Source: an uncultured Siphonobacter sp.
Lineage (GTDB): Bacteria; Bacteroidota; Bacteroidia; Cytophagales; Spirosomataceae
DNA: 64,000 nt
Direction: 5' to 3'
NCBI GenBank assembly: GCA_913775095.1
Contig: CAJYIW010000008.1
Span: 62,001 to 126,000, forward strand
The number at the start of each line of letters is the position of its first letter. The first letter of the stretch is position 1. This document shows positions 36,010 through 44,638 of the stretch, in pieces. Under the pieces are notes generated by a model, which was not told where the DNA came from, ran no database searches, and saw only the letters and a list, made by a program, of their open reading frames with translations. A program made the translations under genes and the position numbers.

Positions 36010-37272
36010 TTACTCTTCGGCCTGATCCATCCAGGATTTGGGGATTTCTTTGGTGGCACGGGCTCCCAGGGTCCGAATTTTTTCGGCCGTCCGAAGCATG
36101 TTCCCTTTTCCTTCAGCGAGCTTCTTGATGGCTTCGTCGTAGGCGTTCTGGGAAGATTTCAGGGTGTCTCCCACCTTCTGTAAATCCCGGATGAACCCTT
36201 CGAATTTATCGTATAGTTCTCCGCTGAGGCGGGCAATCTCTAGGGAGTTTTTACTCTGCTTTTCGAATTTCCAGATGCTGGAAACCGTTCGGAGCGTGGC
36301 CAGTAAGGTCGTGGGGCTGACCAGTACAATGCGTCGTTCCCAGGCAAAATTGAATAACTCGGCATCTGATTGAATAGCCAGACTGAAGGCCGGTTCGATG
36401 GGCATGAACAGCAATACAAAATCAGGAGTCAGTAACCCCTGAGCCGTTTCGTATTTCTTTTCCGCCAGAAGCCGAATGTGACTTCGTACTGAACTCAGGT
36501 GAGCCGTCAGGTATCGGCTTCGTTCCAGGTCATCATCGCAGCCCATGCAGCGTTCGTACGCCAGCAGGGAGACTTTCGCATCGACGATGAGGTGCTTGTT
36601 GTCGGGCAAGTAGATCACCACGTCCGGGCGAATCAGGGCGTTATCCACATTCTGGGTTAAGACCTGCGTGTGATATTCAGCTCCTTTAACCAGTCCTGAA
36701 CGTTCCAATACTTTTTCCAGAATCACCTCGCCCCAGTTGCCCTGCTGTTTGGTGTCGCCTTTCAGAGCTTTGGCGAGGTTATCGGCATCCTGACTAAGCC
36801 GTTGACTCAGGTCATGCAGCTTCCGAACTTCGGCCAGCAGACTTACTTTATCCCGAAGTTCTTCTTTATAATTTTCCTCAATCTTTCGTTCAAAAGCCTG
36901 AATTTTCTCCCCCAGCGGATGCAAAAGCTGATTCAGGTTAAGCTGGTTCTGCTCGGTAAAACGCCGGGATTTTTCTTCGAGTAAGTCGTTGGCTAAATGC
37001 CGGAATTGAGAGGAAAGCTCTTCCTGCTGAAAGTGGAGCTTATCCTCCAGGTTTCGGTAATCGGCTTCCAGAGCCGCGAGCTGCCGATTTAAATCCAGGG
37101 TATGCTGACGCTCTTTTTCCAGGGTTAAGCGAAGCTGACCAGCTTCGTTCTGAAGCGACTGAAAGGAATGTTCAGCCATTTGGAGCTGCGAGCCTTTCTG
37201 GCCTTTGGTCGCCATCCAGGTTGCCAAAGCTCCGATGAGCAAGCCGGTAATGAGAAAGAGAAAATCGCTCAA
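36010..37272 (-). CDS. rmuC: DNA recombination protein RmuC
   Basis: 420 residues. One N-terminal membrane segment (about 3-22) is followed by a coiled coil (about 30-160) and the conserved RmuC nuclease-like domain (about 165-370: KQQGNWGEVILEKVLERSGL, RPDVVIYLPDNKHLIVDAKVSL, and LLFMPIEPAFSLAI). RmuC limits recombination between short inverted repeats and is thought to be a nuclease. It is a member of the leftward block between nadD and a small gene 19 bases upstream. Confidence 0.94.
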   Translation of the reverse strand: MSDFLFLITGLLIGALATWMATKGQKGSQLQMAEHSFQSLQNEAGQLRLTLEKERQHTLDLNRQLAALEADYRNLEDKLHFQQEELSSQFRHLANDLLEEKSRRFTEQNQLNLNQLLHPLGEKIQAFERKIEENYKEELRDKVSLLAEVRKLHDLSQRLSQDADNLAKALKGDTKQQGNWGEVILEKVLERSGLVKGAEYHTQVLTQNVDNALIRPDVVIYLPDNKHLIVDAKVSLLAYERCMGCDDDLERSRYLTAHLSSVRSHIRLLAEKKYETAQGLLTPDFVLLFMPIEPAFSLAIQSDAELFNFAWERRIVLVSPTTLLATLRTVSSIWKFEKQSKNSLEIARLSGELYDKFEGFIRDLQKVGDTLKSSQNAYDEAIKKLAEGKGNMLRTAEKIRTLGARATKEIPKSWMDQAEE

Positions 37273-37291
37273 GAATGGAAGGATTAAAAAC

Positions 37292-37495
37292 TCAGTTCAT
37301 ACGCTGATCCAGAATGTTCGATACGCGAACATTGGCTTCTTCTTTCAGAATGGGAAAAGCATTCAGTAACTCTGCAGAGGTAGCCGCCGGATACTGGGTT
37401 TGTTCCATTTCCAGGGTCGTAACAAAAGCGAAACGATCCAGTAACTGTTTCATAAAAACAGCCTGATCGTCAGGAATTTCAATCGTAATTTTCAT
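37292..37495 (-). CDS. Small protein of unknown function
   Basis: 67 residues from the ATG at 37495 (MKITIEIPDDQAVFMKQLLD). An upstream in-frame ATG would translate the A/C- and G/T-rich repeat and is rejected. An N-terminal beta strand plus helix resembles the small DNA-binding or antitoxin-like proteins, but no toxin gene is adjacent and I make no functional claim. It lies 19 bases before rmuC. Confidence 0.6.
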   Translation of the reverse strand: MKITIEIPDDQAVFMKQLLDRFAFVTTLEMEQTQYPAATSAELLNAFPILKEEANVRVSNILDQRMN

Positions 37496-37507
37496 GACTT
37501 TTAATAG

Positions 37508-37590
37508 AGTTTGGGGAAGTTTGAAAGGGTAAGAATGGTTTGAAGTTTGAGTTATATTTTCAAACCCCAAACCCGATCCACCCTTTAAAC
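37508..37590. repeat. Intergenic inverted repeat, AGTTTGAAAGGGT / ACCCTTTAAACT type
   Basis: A G/T-rich arm (about 37508-37550) and an A/C-rich arm (about 37560-37590) pair imperfectly. It sits between prfA and the small gene, in the same direction as both, so it lies within a possible transcript. Confidence 0.55.
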
Positions 37591-37617
37591 TAATTTCCAT
37601 CAACTAACAACTCCTTA

Positions 37618-38688
37618 CTAAACGGCTCCTTCTTTCAGACGCTCGGCGTTTTCAGCGATGCGTAACTGTTCAATGAAATCGCCGATGTCCCCATCCATAA
37701 CGGCAGGAAGGTTATGAACCGTATGGCCAATACGGTGATCGGTTACCCGCGATTGTGGATAATTATAAGTCCGGATCTTATCGGAACGGTCTCCCGAGCC
37801 AACCATGCTCTTGCGGGCACCGGAAATCTCGGCCTGTTGCTTCGCTAACTCCATTTCGTAGATCCGGGAGCGAAGTACGGTCATGGCCTTTTCAAAGTTC
37901 TTAATCTGCGAACGTTCGTCCTGACACTGGACCACTAAGCCCGTGGGTAAGTGCGTAACCCGCACGGCGGAGTAGGTGGTGTTTACGGACTGTCCACCGG
38001 CACCGGACGAACAGAAGGTATCTTTCCGAATGTCGTTCATATTAATCTGAACGTCCACTTCTTCGGCTTCGGGTAAAACGGCTACCGAGGCGGCGGAGGT
38101 GTGAATGCGGCCCTGCGTTTCCGTGGCCGGAACGCGTTGTACGCGGTGAACGCCCGATTCAAACTTCAGTTTTCCGTACACGTCTTCTCCCTGCACGGAA
38201 GCAATGATCTCTTTAAAACCACCCGAACTACCTTCGGTCTGGTCCATAATCTGGAACTGCCAGCCCTGATTCTGGGCAAACCGCTGATACATGCGGAAGA
38301 TGTCTCCGGCAAAAATGGCGGCTTCGTCACCACCCGTACCTCCGCGAACTTCCAGAATGATGTTACGGCTGTCGTTAGGATCTTTCGGAATTAGTAACTC
38401 TTTCAGCTCCTGTTCCACTTCTTCCTGTTGTGGTTCGAGTTCGTCGAGTTCGGCTTTGGCCATTTCGCGGAAGTCCTCGTCTTTTTCCGTGGTCAGCACT
38501 TCTTTCGCGGAAGCAATCTGTCCGAGCAGCAGTTCGTATTCCTCGTACTTCTTGACGATTTTTTCCAGATCTTTATATTCTTTACTAAGGGCTTTATATC
38601 GCTTTACATCGCTGGCCACCTCGGGCTGTACGATTTGTTGAGATACTTCCTGAAAGCGTTCGCGTATGGCTTCTAATTGCTCAAGCAT
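37618..38688 (-). CDS. prfA: Peptide chain release factor 1
   Basis: 356 residues, full length. RF1 reads UAA and UAG and triggers peptide release. The tripeptide anticodon PAT is at 187-189 (VQRVPATETQGR) and the catalytic GGQ at 231-233 (SSGAGGQSVN), so both decoding and hydrolysis elements are intact. The N-terminal helical domain (1-110) and C-terminal domain are present. It is the first gene of the leftward block and lies opposite a small secreted-protein gene on the plus strand. Confidence 0.97.
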   Translation of the reverse strand: MLEQLEAIRERFQEVSQQIVQPEVASDVKRYKALSKEYKDLEKIVKKYEEYELLLGQIASAKEVLTTEKDEDFREMAKAELDELEPQQEEVEQELKELLIPKDPNDSRNIILEVRGGTGGDEAAIFAGDIFRMYQRFAQNQGWQFQIMDQTEGSSGGFKEIIASVQGEDVYGKLKFESGVHRVQRVPATETQGRIHTSAASVAVLPEAEEVDVQINMNDIRKDTFCSSGAGGQSVNTTYSAVRVTHLPTGLVVQCQDERSQIKNFEKAMTVLRSRIYEMELAKQQAEISGARKSMVGSGDRSDKIRTYNYPQSRVTDHRIGHTVHNLPAVMDGDIGDFIEQLRIAENAERLKEGAV

Positions 38689-38866
38689 GGTCGTGAGAAT
38701 GGATCATTTTCCCTCGGTTATATTTTTCGAGGGATAAAATTTATGCAAAGATAATTATTATAAGAGGTTCATACGAAAGAACCTAAAGCAAAGCATTGAT
38801 GTTCCTGAACCTACAAGATTTACTGACTGGTGATCCAAATCCCTAAACCCTACGTATTTTTACTAC

Positions 38867-39238
38867 GTGAAAGGCATCCAACTCTTCATACTTTCTCTCC
38901 TGACGCTGGCCAGCATTAGTGCTGAAGCCATCGATATTCCTTTGTTCGGTAAAACCCGCAAAGCCGTCATCAACGGGCAGGTGGTCCGGGTGAAACGCTC
39001 CACGATTACGTTAAAAGTAAGCCCTGACATTCGTCTTTCTGCGTTTAATACGCCCTGGGGCCGTCGTCAGTTCGATCGGCTGAGTGAGACCTTCAATTTC
39101 GATTTTCTGCGGGCCGAACGCGTTTTTGCTCCCCCTACCTATCTGCGAATTAAAAGTGCTGCCTTACCTTCGCCTGCAATCAATCGGACTGAGGCAGGAT
39201 TGGTCTTTACCTCCAGCGTAAGTCTGGCTACCCTTTAA
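38867..39238 (+). CDS. Small secreted protein, unknown
   Basis: 123 residues from a GTG start at 38867. A signal peptide (hydrophobic core 4-16, cut near AEA at 20-22) leads to a basic mature chain with beta-rich segments (QVVRVKRSTITLKV). I recognise no family. It lies 10 bases before a lipoprotein gene in the same direction, which suggests a joint message and an envelope role. The non-ATG start was chosen because no ATG gives the signal peptide. Confidence 0.65.
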   Translation: MKGIQLFILSLLTLASISAEAIDIPLFGKTRKAVINGQVVRVKRSTITLKVSPDIRLSAFNTPWGRRQFDRLSETFNFDFLRAERVFAPPTYLRIKSAALPSPAINRTEAGLVFTSSVSLATL

Positions 39239-39248
39239 CAGAAATTTT

Positions 39249-39830
39249 ATGAAAATACAGGGATGCATCCTTTTCCTGGGTATGCTGGCATTGAACGCCT
39301 GCGAATTTAAGCGAATGGATACGGCGAAAATGAAGCAGGACATGGAAAATCAGCAGATCAAGCACGTCACCCGTTCCCAGCTTTCCACGCTGGCCAGTGA
39401 AAAAGGCGACGAAATTGGCCGGGCTTTACAGCAGCAGCCAATCCGCGTCTTAAGCACGCCCGCGGTGGTGGATTCTCTGGCTCAGGCTTCGGCTTCGCGG
39501 ATTGTTTTCGTACCGGCGAAGGCGTTAAACGAGCCACAAACCGATGCTAAAATTAAAGAGGTATTTGCGGCTTACCAGTACAGTGCAGAAAAGCACTTAC
39601 CCCTGGAAACGAATATCCAGCAGATTGGTGACGGCAGCGAGTGGGTATACACGGTTCCGGTAATCATGACTAAAGAGGTAAATGCTGCTCTTGTAAACAA
39701 AAAGATCACTAATCCAGTCATTGAATCAGTACCCGAGAATGATTTGCTGGGTTTGTGGACGGTTTACCTGAGCCGCAAAGAACTGATTCGGCAGGTGGAT
39801 CCTAAAAAACTGGAAAAAAAGAAATTATAA
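39249..39830 (+). CDS. Lipoprotein of unknown function
   Basis: 193 residues. A signal peptide ends in the lipobox LNAC (Cys18), so it is probably a membrane lipoprotein. The mature chain is helical at first (KMKQDMENQQIKHVTRSQLS) and carries a C-terminal GLWTVYLSRKELIRQV segment that recalls the DUF3365 (Tll0287-like) group, but the heme-binding CxxCH of that group is absent. The family link is weak. It lies between the small secreted protein and the S41 protease (56 bases upstream of the latter). Confidence 0.7.
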   Translation: MKIQGCILFLGMLALNACEFKRMDTAKMKQDMENQQIKHVTRSQLSTLASEKGDEIGRALQQQPIRVLSTPAVVDSLAQASASRIVFVPAKALNEPQTDAKIKEVFAAYQYSAEKHLPLETNIQQIGDGSEWVYTVPVIMTKEVNAALVNKKITNPVIESVPENDLLGLWTVYLSRKELIRQVDPKKLEKKKL

Positions 39831-39886
39831 GCACAGCGAGCGGACTTTTACCTTGCTGATTTACCGAGTCTATCACACGGAACCCT

Positions 39887-41545
39887 ATGGAAAATCATTC
39901 AGATAAGAATATCCGTAATAGTCCTTCGATCATTCGATTACCACTGTTACTGGCTATCACGATGGCCGGTGGAATCCTGATTGGAGCCACGTTCTTTGGC
40001 GGACGGCCCAAGTATTCGGGTGATCTGGTGCGTAACCTTAATAAGTTCAGGGAAGTAATTTCCTGGATTGACAATGCTTACGTTGACTCGGTTAATACCG
40101 ATACGCTGGTGGATTACGGTCTGGAAAAAATGATGACCCGGCTGGATCCGCACAGTGTTTACATTCCCAAAAAAGAAGTAGCCGCGGCCAAGGCCCAGCT
40201 CGAATCGGGTTTTGATGGCATTGGCGTTGAGTTTAATATTTTCAACGATACCGTTTTTGTGATCAATGCCATTCCCGGGGGACCAGCTGCTAAAGCGGGT
40301 TTACGTTCGGGTGATCGCATGATTAAAGCGGATGGCACTTTGCTCACGGGAAAAAAGATTGATAATCAGACCATCTTTAGTAAGCTACGGGGCCAGGGCG
40401 GTACTCCGGTGAAACTGGAAATTCAGCGTCGCGGGGAAAAAAATCTCCTCCCCTTTACCGTGACCCGAGATCGAATACCCACGTATTCGATCTCGGCTGC
40501 CTATATGATTGATCCTCAGACGGGATACATCAAGATTGACCGCTTCGCCGAATCTACTTATGCCGAATTTCGAAATACACTAGCGTCTCTCAAAAAGGAG
40601 GGAATGACTCGTCTCATGCTGGATCTACGCGGGAATGGCGGTGGATTCAAGGATCGGGCTACGAATATCGTAGATGAATTATTAGGTGGTAATAAACTGA
40701 TCGTCAAGACCAACGGAAAAAGTCCTCAGTTTGACGAGGAAACGTTTGCCAGCAAAGAAGGTCTTTTCGAAAAAGGAGCCGTTGTTCTGTTGATTGATGA
40801 AAATTCGGCTTCGGCCTCCGAGATTGTAGCCGGAGCCTTACAGGATCATGACCGGGCATTACTGGTGGGTCGCCGTACGTTTGGCAAAGGCCTGGTACAA
40901 ACGCCTATTGATCTGTCGGACGGTTCACAAATCCGCATTACCGTTTCACGATATTATACTCCCAGCGGCCGCTGTATTCAGAAACCCTATGCCATTTATG
41001 AATCCGATGACCGCTATAAAGACGGGGAATTATTCGTCGCTGACAGCGTAAAATTCGATAAGAAGCAGGCTTTTAAAACCGATCATGGCCGTCCGGTGTA
41101 CGGCGGTGGGGGTATCATTCCTGACGTTTTCGTTCCGATTGATACGACGTACCGGACGCGATACCTGTACCAGTTAGCGGGTAAAAACGTGATTGCCGAA
41201 TATGCGTTTCGTTACGCCCTGGATCATAAAGCCCAGCTGAGCGGCCAATCATTTAAAGAATACCTTCAGAAATTCAGCGTAACTGATGCCATGTTAAACG
41301 AAGTGGTAGCGATGGCGGCGGCCTCGGGGATCAAACGGAATGAATCGGAGTTTAATCGCTCGAAAGGCTACGTTCGGGATCAGATTAAGGCCCTGGTAGC
41401 GAGTTACGTCTGGGAAAAACGGGCCACTACGGCCGGACTGCGTAATGAGCTGTATCAGGTTCTGAATGCCAATGATCCGCTGTATAAAAAGGCTTTGGGC
41501 GGTTTTCCGCAGGCGGACCAGATGGCTATACATCAGATCAAATAA
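39887..41545 (+). CDS. S41 family C-terminal processing peptidase
   Basis: 552 residues. An N-terminal membrane anchor (about 19-37) is followed by a PDZ domain (about 95-185, FDGIGVEFNIFNDT and GGPAAKAGLRSGDRM) and the S41 catalytic core: Ser in ENSASASEIVAGAL near 310 and Lys in RRTFGKGLVQTP near 335, the Ser-Lys dyad of CtpA/Tsp proteases. It degrades or trims proteins in the periplasm, with substrates unknown. A C-terminal helical region (about 440-550) is normal for Bacteroidota members. It converges on a small barrel gene. Confidence 0.93.
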   Translation: MENHSDKNIRNSPSIIRLPLLLAITMAGGILIGATFFGGRPKYSGDLVRNLNKFREVISWIDNAYVDSVNTDTLVDYGLEKMMTRLDPHSVYIPKKEVAAAKAQLESGFDGIGVEFNIFNDTVFVINAIPGGPAAKAGLRSGDRMIKADGTLLTGKKIDNQTIFSKLRGQGGTPVKLEIQRRGEKNLLPFTVTRDRIPTYSISAAYMIDPQTGYIKIDRFAESTYAEFRNTLASLKKEGMTRLMLDLRGNGGGFKDRATNIVDELLGGNKLIVKTNGKSPQFDEETFASKEGLFEKGAVVLLIDENSASASEIVAGALQDHDRALLVGRRTFGKGLVQTPIDLSDGSQIRITVSRYYTPSGRCIQKPYAIYESDDRYKDGELFVADSVKFDKKQAFKTDHGRPVYGGGGIIPDVFVPIDTTYRTRYLYQLAGKNVIAEYAFRYALDHKAQLSGQSFKEYLQKFSVTDAMLNEVVAMAAASGIKRNESEFNRSKGYVRDQIKALVASYVWEKRATTAGLRNELYQVLNANDPLYKKALGGFPQADQMAIHQIK

Positions 41546-41563
41546 TCGTATGGATGAATTATT

Positions 41564-41597
41564 GAAAGGTGAATGGAAGCGGTTCTATTCACCTTTC
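41564..41597. terminator. Bidirectional hairpin between convergent genes
   Basis: GAAAGGTGAAT and ATTCACCTTTC are perfect 11-base arms. On the right the structure covers the last codons and stop of the minus-strand gene. Confidence 0.6.
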
Positions 41598-42061
41598 TCT
41601 TTTTCCTTCGTTTTTTTCAGTTGCCAGGAAACGCCCAGCCAGGTGCGGAAGTTACCCGACTTGAAATCCTGACGGGAATAAGGTGTAATCTCAAAAGCAA
41701 TGCCCAGCTGAGGGACTTTCTTCAGCGGATAGACACGCGTACCCACGCTCAAGAGGTATCCCTGAATCAGACGACTGCGGGAATCAACGATTTTACCGAC
41801 GATACCCATGTTCGCTCCTACTCCCGCATAAAACAAATGCTGCGGCTTCCGCACAAAAGTGACCATCGGCACTACTTCCGTATTCAGGGAGGAGAAAATG
41901 GAGTTCGTCTGGAAACGGGCATCTACCCAGATTCTGTTTTTGGGATTGCTGCTTACGTTCAGAATGCTGTTAAAGGGATAATATCCTACCGCGACCTGAG
42001 CGAAAAGAGAGGGAGCCGCCGCAGTGAAAAAGAAAAAAAACAGGGAGTAAAAGAATTTCAT
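41585..42061 (-). CDS. Small outer-membrane beta-barrel-like protein
   Basis: 158 residues with a signal peptide (hydrophobic core 3-17, cut near FAQ at 20-22). The mature chain alternates amphipathic strands ending in FRTWLGVSWQL, consistent with a small outer-membrane barrel. Repeated aromatic-terminated strands (LLSVGTRVYPL, LGIAFEITPYS) support this. The family is not recognised. It is convergent with the S41 protease and divergent from the flippase gene. Confidence 0.7.
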   Translation of the reverse strand: MKFFYSLFFFFFTAAAPSLFAQVAVGYYPFNSILNVSSNPKNRIWVDARFQTNSIFSSLNTEVVPMVTFVRKPQHLFYAGVGANMGIVGKIVDSRSRLIQGYLLSVGTRVYPLKKVPQLGIAFEITPYSRQDFKSGNFRTWLGVSWQLKKTKEKEKGE

Positions 42062-42139
42062 GGGAGAAAGTTTTACTCAAAAGTACGATTCTCCGGCTCT
42101 CATTGATTCCCACGTTGGTAATTTGCCTGTTCGCTGCTA

Positions 42140-42147
42140 TACCTTTG
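42140..42147 (+). promoter_or_regulatory. Candidate promoter for the flippase gene
   Basis: TACCTTTG fits TAnnTTTG; a TTG lies 22 bases upstream (42115-42117), slightly longer than the usual 19-20. The start codon is 61 bases downstream. Confidence 0.35.
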
Positions 42148-42207
42148 CGACGAAGTTGCTGCCTCTCTTATTGATCAGACGTTTCGCAACGGGCGTACAT
42201 TTTGCAT

Positions 42208-43743
42208 ATGGGTGCTTTAAAGAAATTAGCCAGTGACACGGCTCTCTATGGTGTCAGCAGTATTTTAGGACGGGTCATTGGGTACCTGCTGGTTCCTTTG
42301 CACACGGCCGTTTTCGGACCTGGACCGCTGGCCGAGCAGGTTACTTACTTTCTTTGGGTTGCCTTACTGAACGTGATTTATGTGTTTGGCATGGAAACTA
42401 CGTTCTTTCGCTTCGCTTCGCGGGAGAAAGAACGTTTTCAGGAATTTTACAACCTTTCCATCACCGCCATTCTGACCGTAAGTGCGATTGGATCGGGCTT
42501 AATCATTCTCTGTTCCTCGTCTATTGCCGAATCGTTTGGGTATCCCGGTCGGGGGCAATTGGTGAGCTGGCTGGCCATTATTATGGTCATCGATGCCCTG
42601 GTAGCCATTCCTTACGCCCGAATCCGGCTGGAAAAACGACCCCGCAAGTTTGTCGCCATTCGCGTATCCAACATCGTACTCAACGTAGGTCTGAACTTTT
42701 ACTTTCTCTGGTTTTGTAAAGGCATTCACGACGGCCACTTCCTGGCTTCTCTGCGGGGAACCTGGTTATTTAATTACAACCCTGAGCTGGGCGTGGGGTA
42801 CATCGTTTTTGCCAACCTGATTGCCAATGTGGCCACCATACCGATGCTCTGGGCTGAATTTCGGGATTTCCGTTTTCGCTGGGACTGGAATGCCTTTAAA
42901 CCCATGTGGGTCTACGCCTATCCGATTCTGATTTTAGGACTGGCGGGAAACTTTAATCAACTCTTTGACCGCCTCGTCCTGGAACGCTGGTTACCCGAGG
43001 GATTCTATCCCGGCCGTACGTCCAAAGAAGCTCTGGGGATTTACGGAAATGTTTACAAACTTTCCATCTTCATGAGTCTGGTTATTCAGTCATTCCGCTA
43101 CGCGGCCGAACCATTCTTCTTTTCGAAGGCGGAGGATAAAAATGCTCCCGGCGTATTTGCTGACGTCATGAAATGGTTCGTGATCGTTTCGGTACTGATC
43201 TGGGTTGCCGTTTCCATTAACCTGGATTTAGTAGCTCAGTTGTTCCTGCGTCGCAAAGAATACTGGGAAGGTTTGCCCGTCGTTCCGATTCTGCTGCTGG
43301 CCAATCTGTTCCTGGGAATTTATTATAACCTGACGGTCTGGTTCAAGCTTTCAGACAAGACTCAGTACGGTACCCTATTGACGTTTATTGGAGCAGCCGT
43401 GACGCTGGTAGCCAACTTTATCCTCATTCCTTTCCTGGGGTACCTGGGCTGTGCCATTGCATTTGCGATCTCCTGTCTGGTGATGATGATTACCTGTTAT
43501 GCGTTAGGTGAAAAGTATTATCCCATTCCTTATCACGTTTCTTCGGCCGTGGGCTATTTGCTGGCCGGCGGCGGGTTAATCCTTGTTTCTTCCTTCATCA
43601 GGATTGAGACCCTCTGGTTATCCGTTCTGGTGCATGGAGTGATTCTGCTGGGCTTTCTCCTGGGTATATTGTTGAAAGAGCAAAATTCGTTACCGCAGGC
43701 ATTGCGGAGAAAAATGGGTAGTTTTCTTCCAAAAAATAAATAA
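42208..43743 (+). CDS. Polysaccharide flippase / oligosaccharide translocase (MOP superfamily)
   Basis: 511 residues from the ATG at 42208 (an in-frame ATG two codons upstream is possible). About fourteen membrane segments in the order and spacing of Wzx-type flippases; the N-terminal ASDTALYGVSSILGRVIGYLLVP is the common first helix of this family. It would flip lipid-linked oligosaccharide or another lipid precursor across the inner membrane. No glycosyltransferase genes are adjacent, so the substrate is unknown. Confidence 0.88.
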   Translation: MGALKKLASDTALYGVSSILGRVIGYLLVPLHTAVFGPGPLAEQVTYFLWVALLNVIYVFGMETTFFRFASREKERFQEFYNLSITAILTVSAIGSGLIILCSSSIAESFGYPGRGQLVSWLAIIMVIDALVAIPYARIRLEKRPRKFVAIRVSNIVLNVGLNFYFLWFCKGIHDGHFLASLRGTWLFNYNPELGVGYIVFANLIANVATIPMLWAEFRDFRFRWDWNAFKPMWVYAYPILILGLAGNFNQLFDRLVLERWLPEGFYPGRTSKEALGIYGNVYKLSIFMSLVIQSFRYAAEPFFFSKAEDKNAPGVFADVMKWFVIVSVLIWVAVSINLDLVAQLFLRRKEYWEGLPVVPILLLANLFLGIYYNLTVWFKLSDKTQYGTLLTFIGAAVTLVANFILIPFLGYLGCAIAFAISCLVMMITCYALGEKYYPIPYHVSSAVGYLLAGGGLILVSSFIRIETLWLSVLVHGVILLGFLLGILLKEQNSLPQALRRKMGSFLPKNK

Positions 43744-44038
43744 AAGTCTATATAATGGATTTATTATACTATTTTTGTGATTCTTCACAATAAGATAATA
43801 GTAGTGGAAATTCTACTTTCTTCAAAACATCATTCGGTGAAGCGTGGTTAAACCACTTAAACTTACGGTATACTTGTTAAAATCTGTTAAATGTTCGGTT
43901 TAACACACGGGATTTAACGGAAGCCGTTTGCGAATTTGCAGCAACAGATTAATTTTGATTATTACAATTCTCAAAAAAAACTACGGATAGGAGATACTAC
44001 ATGCAGCACTGCTCTACGTTAACTAAACTGGAAAGTAA
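43744..44038. promoter_or_regulatory. Regulatory gap upstream of the ECF sigma gene
   Basis: 295 bases without a gene. It holds a candidate -7 element TATTTTTG (43770-43777), a palindrome GTGGTTAAACCAC (43844-43856), and five GTTAAA/TTTAAC hexamers (43847, 43876, 43886, 43899, 43913) that may be operator half-sites. An ATG at 44001, preceded by a purine-rich AGGAG, opens a 38-codon frame that overlaps the sigma gene start; it may be a leader peptide or chance. Confidence 0.45.
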
Positions 44039-44638
44039 ATGGCAAAAGTCCAATTTAGCGACAGTGAGCTGGTTTCGCTATATATCCGTGGTAATGAGCG
44101 TGCCTTTGAGCATTTAGTCAATCGATATAAATCAAAGGTTTACACGACTATTTACCTCATCGTTAAGGATTCTTTCGTTGCAGAAGATTTAACTCAGGAC
44201 ACCTTCATCAAGGCTGTCGATACGCTGCAATCGGGTCGTTACAACGAGGAAGGTAAATTTCTTCCCTGGATCGTACGAATCGCTCACAACCTCGCAATTG
44301 ATTTTTTCCGCCGAGAGAAACGCTACCCCGAAGTGGTGTTCGAAGACGGAAGCAATGTGTTCAATACGCTCGAATTTGCGGATGACTCCATCGAGGAGAC
44401 TACCATCAAAAACGAGACTTATGAACACCTGAAAGAGCTCATTACCCGACTGCCCGAGCCGCAACGTGAAGTGCTGGTCATGCGGCATTACGAAGACATG
44501 AGCTTCCAGGAAATTGCTGATGCTACGGGCGTTAGTATCAACACCGCCTTAGGACGTATGCGTTATGCTCTCATCAATTTACGGAAGATGATGAGTAAAA
44601 ACGTACGTACGCATGATACAAACCTTTACACAAAATGA
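44039..44638 (+). CDS. ECF RNA polymerase sigma factor
   Basis: 199 residues. Region 2 (about 24-95: RAFEHLVNRYKSKVYTTIYL, DLTQDTFIKA, WIVRIAHNLAIDFFRREKR) and region 4 (about 135-185: LPEPQREVLVMRHYEDMS, the helix-turn-helix SFQEIADATGVSINTALGRMRYA) are typical of ECF sigma factors. It directs RNA polymerase to a set of promoters. It overlaps an 83-residue gene by 26 bases, so the two are translationally coupled. Putative operator half-sites lie upstream. Confidence 0.92.
   Translation: MAKVQFSDSELVSLYIRGNERAFEHLVNRYKSKVYTTIYLIVKDSFVAEDLTQDTFIKAVDTLQSGRYNEEGKFLPWIVRIAHNLAIDFFRREKRYPEVVFEDGSNVFNTLEFADDSIEETTIKNETYEHLKELITRLPEPQREVLVMRHYEDMSFQEIADATGVSINTALGRMRYALINLRKMMSKNVRTHDTNLYTK

Larger units (their letters stand above)
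8800..37762. repeat. Field of 21 exact DnaA boxes (TTATCCACA)
   Basis: Exact TTATCCACA on the plus strand begins at 8800, 16502, 16991, 21769, 22511, 23721, 23861, 25682, 25795, 26458, 30234, 30545, 30775, 33819 and 36641. The reverse complement TGTGGATAA begins at 14106, 22731, 25038, 28754, 30024 and 37754. I saw none in 1-8799 or 37763-64000. The 9-mer is the classical high-affinity DnaA box; about 0.5 copies are expected in 64 kb of random sequence. Many lie inside genes, so codon use alone does not explain them. The likely meaning is an origin-proximal DnaA-binding domain. Confidence 0.8.

Noticed and set aside
19573-37600. CRISPR array interpretation of the G/T and A/C repeats
   Set aside because: Copies are separated by genes, imperfect and lack unique spacers or cas genes.
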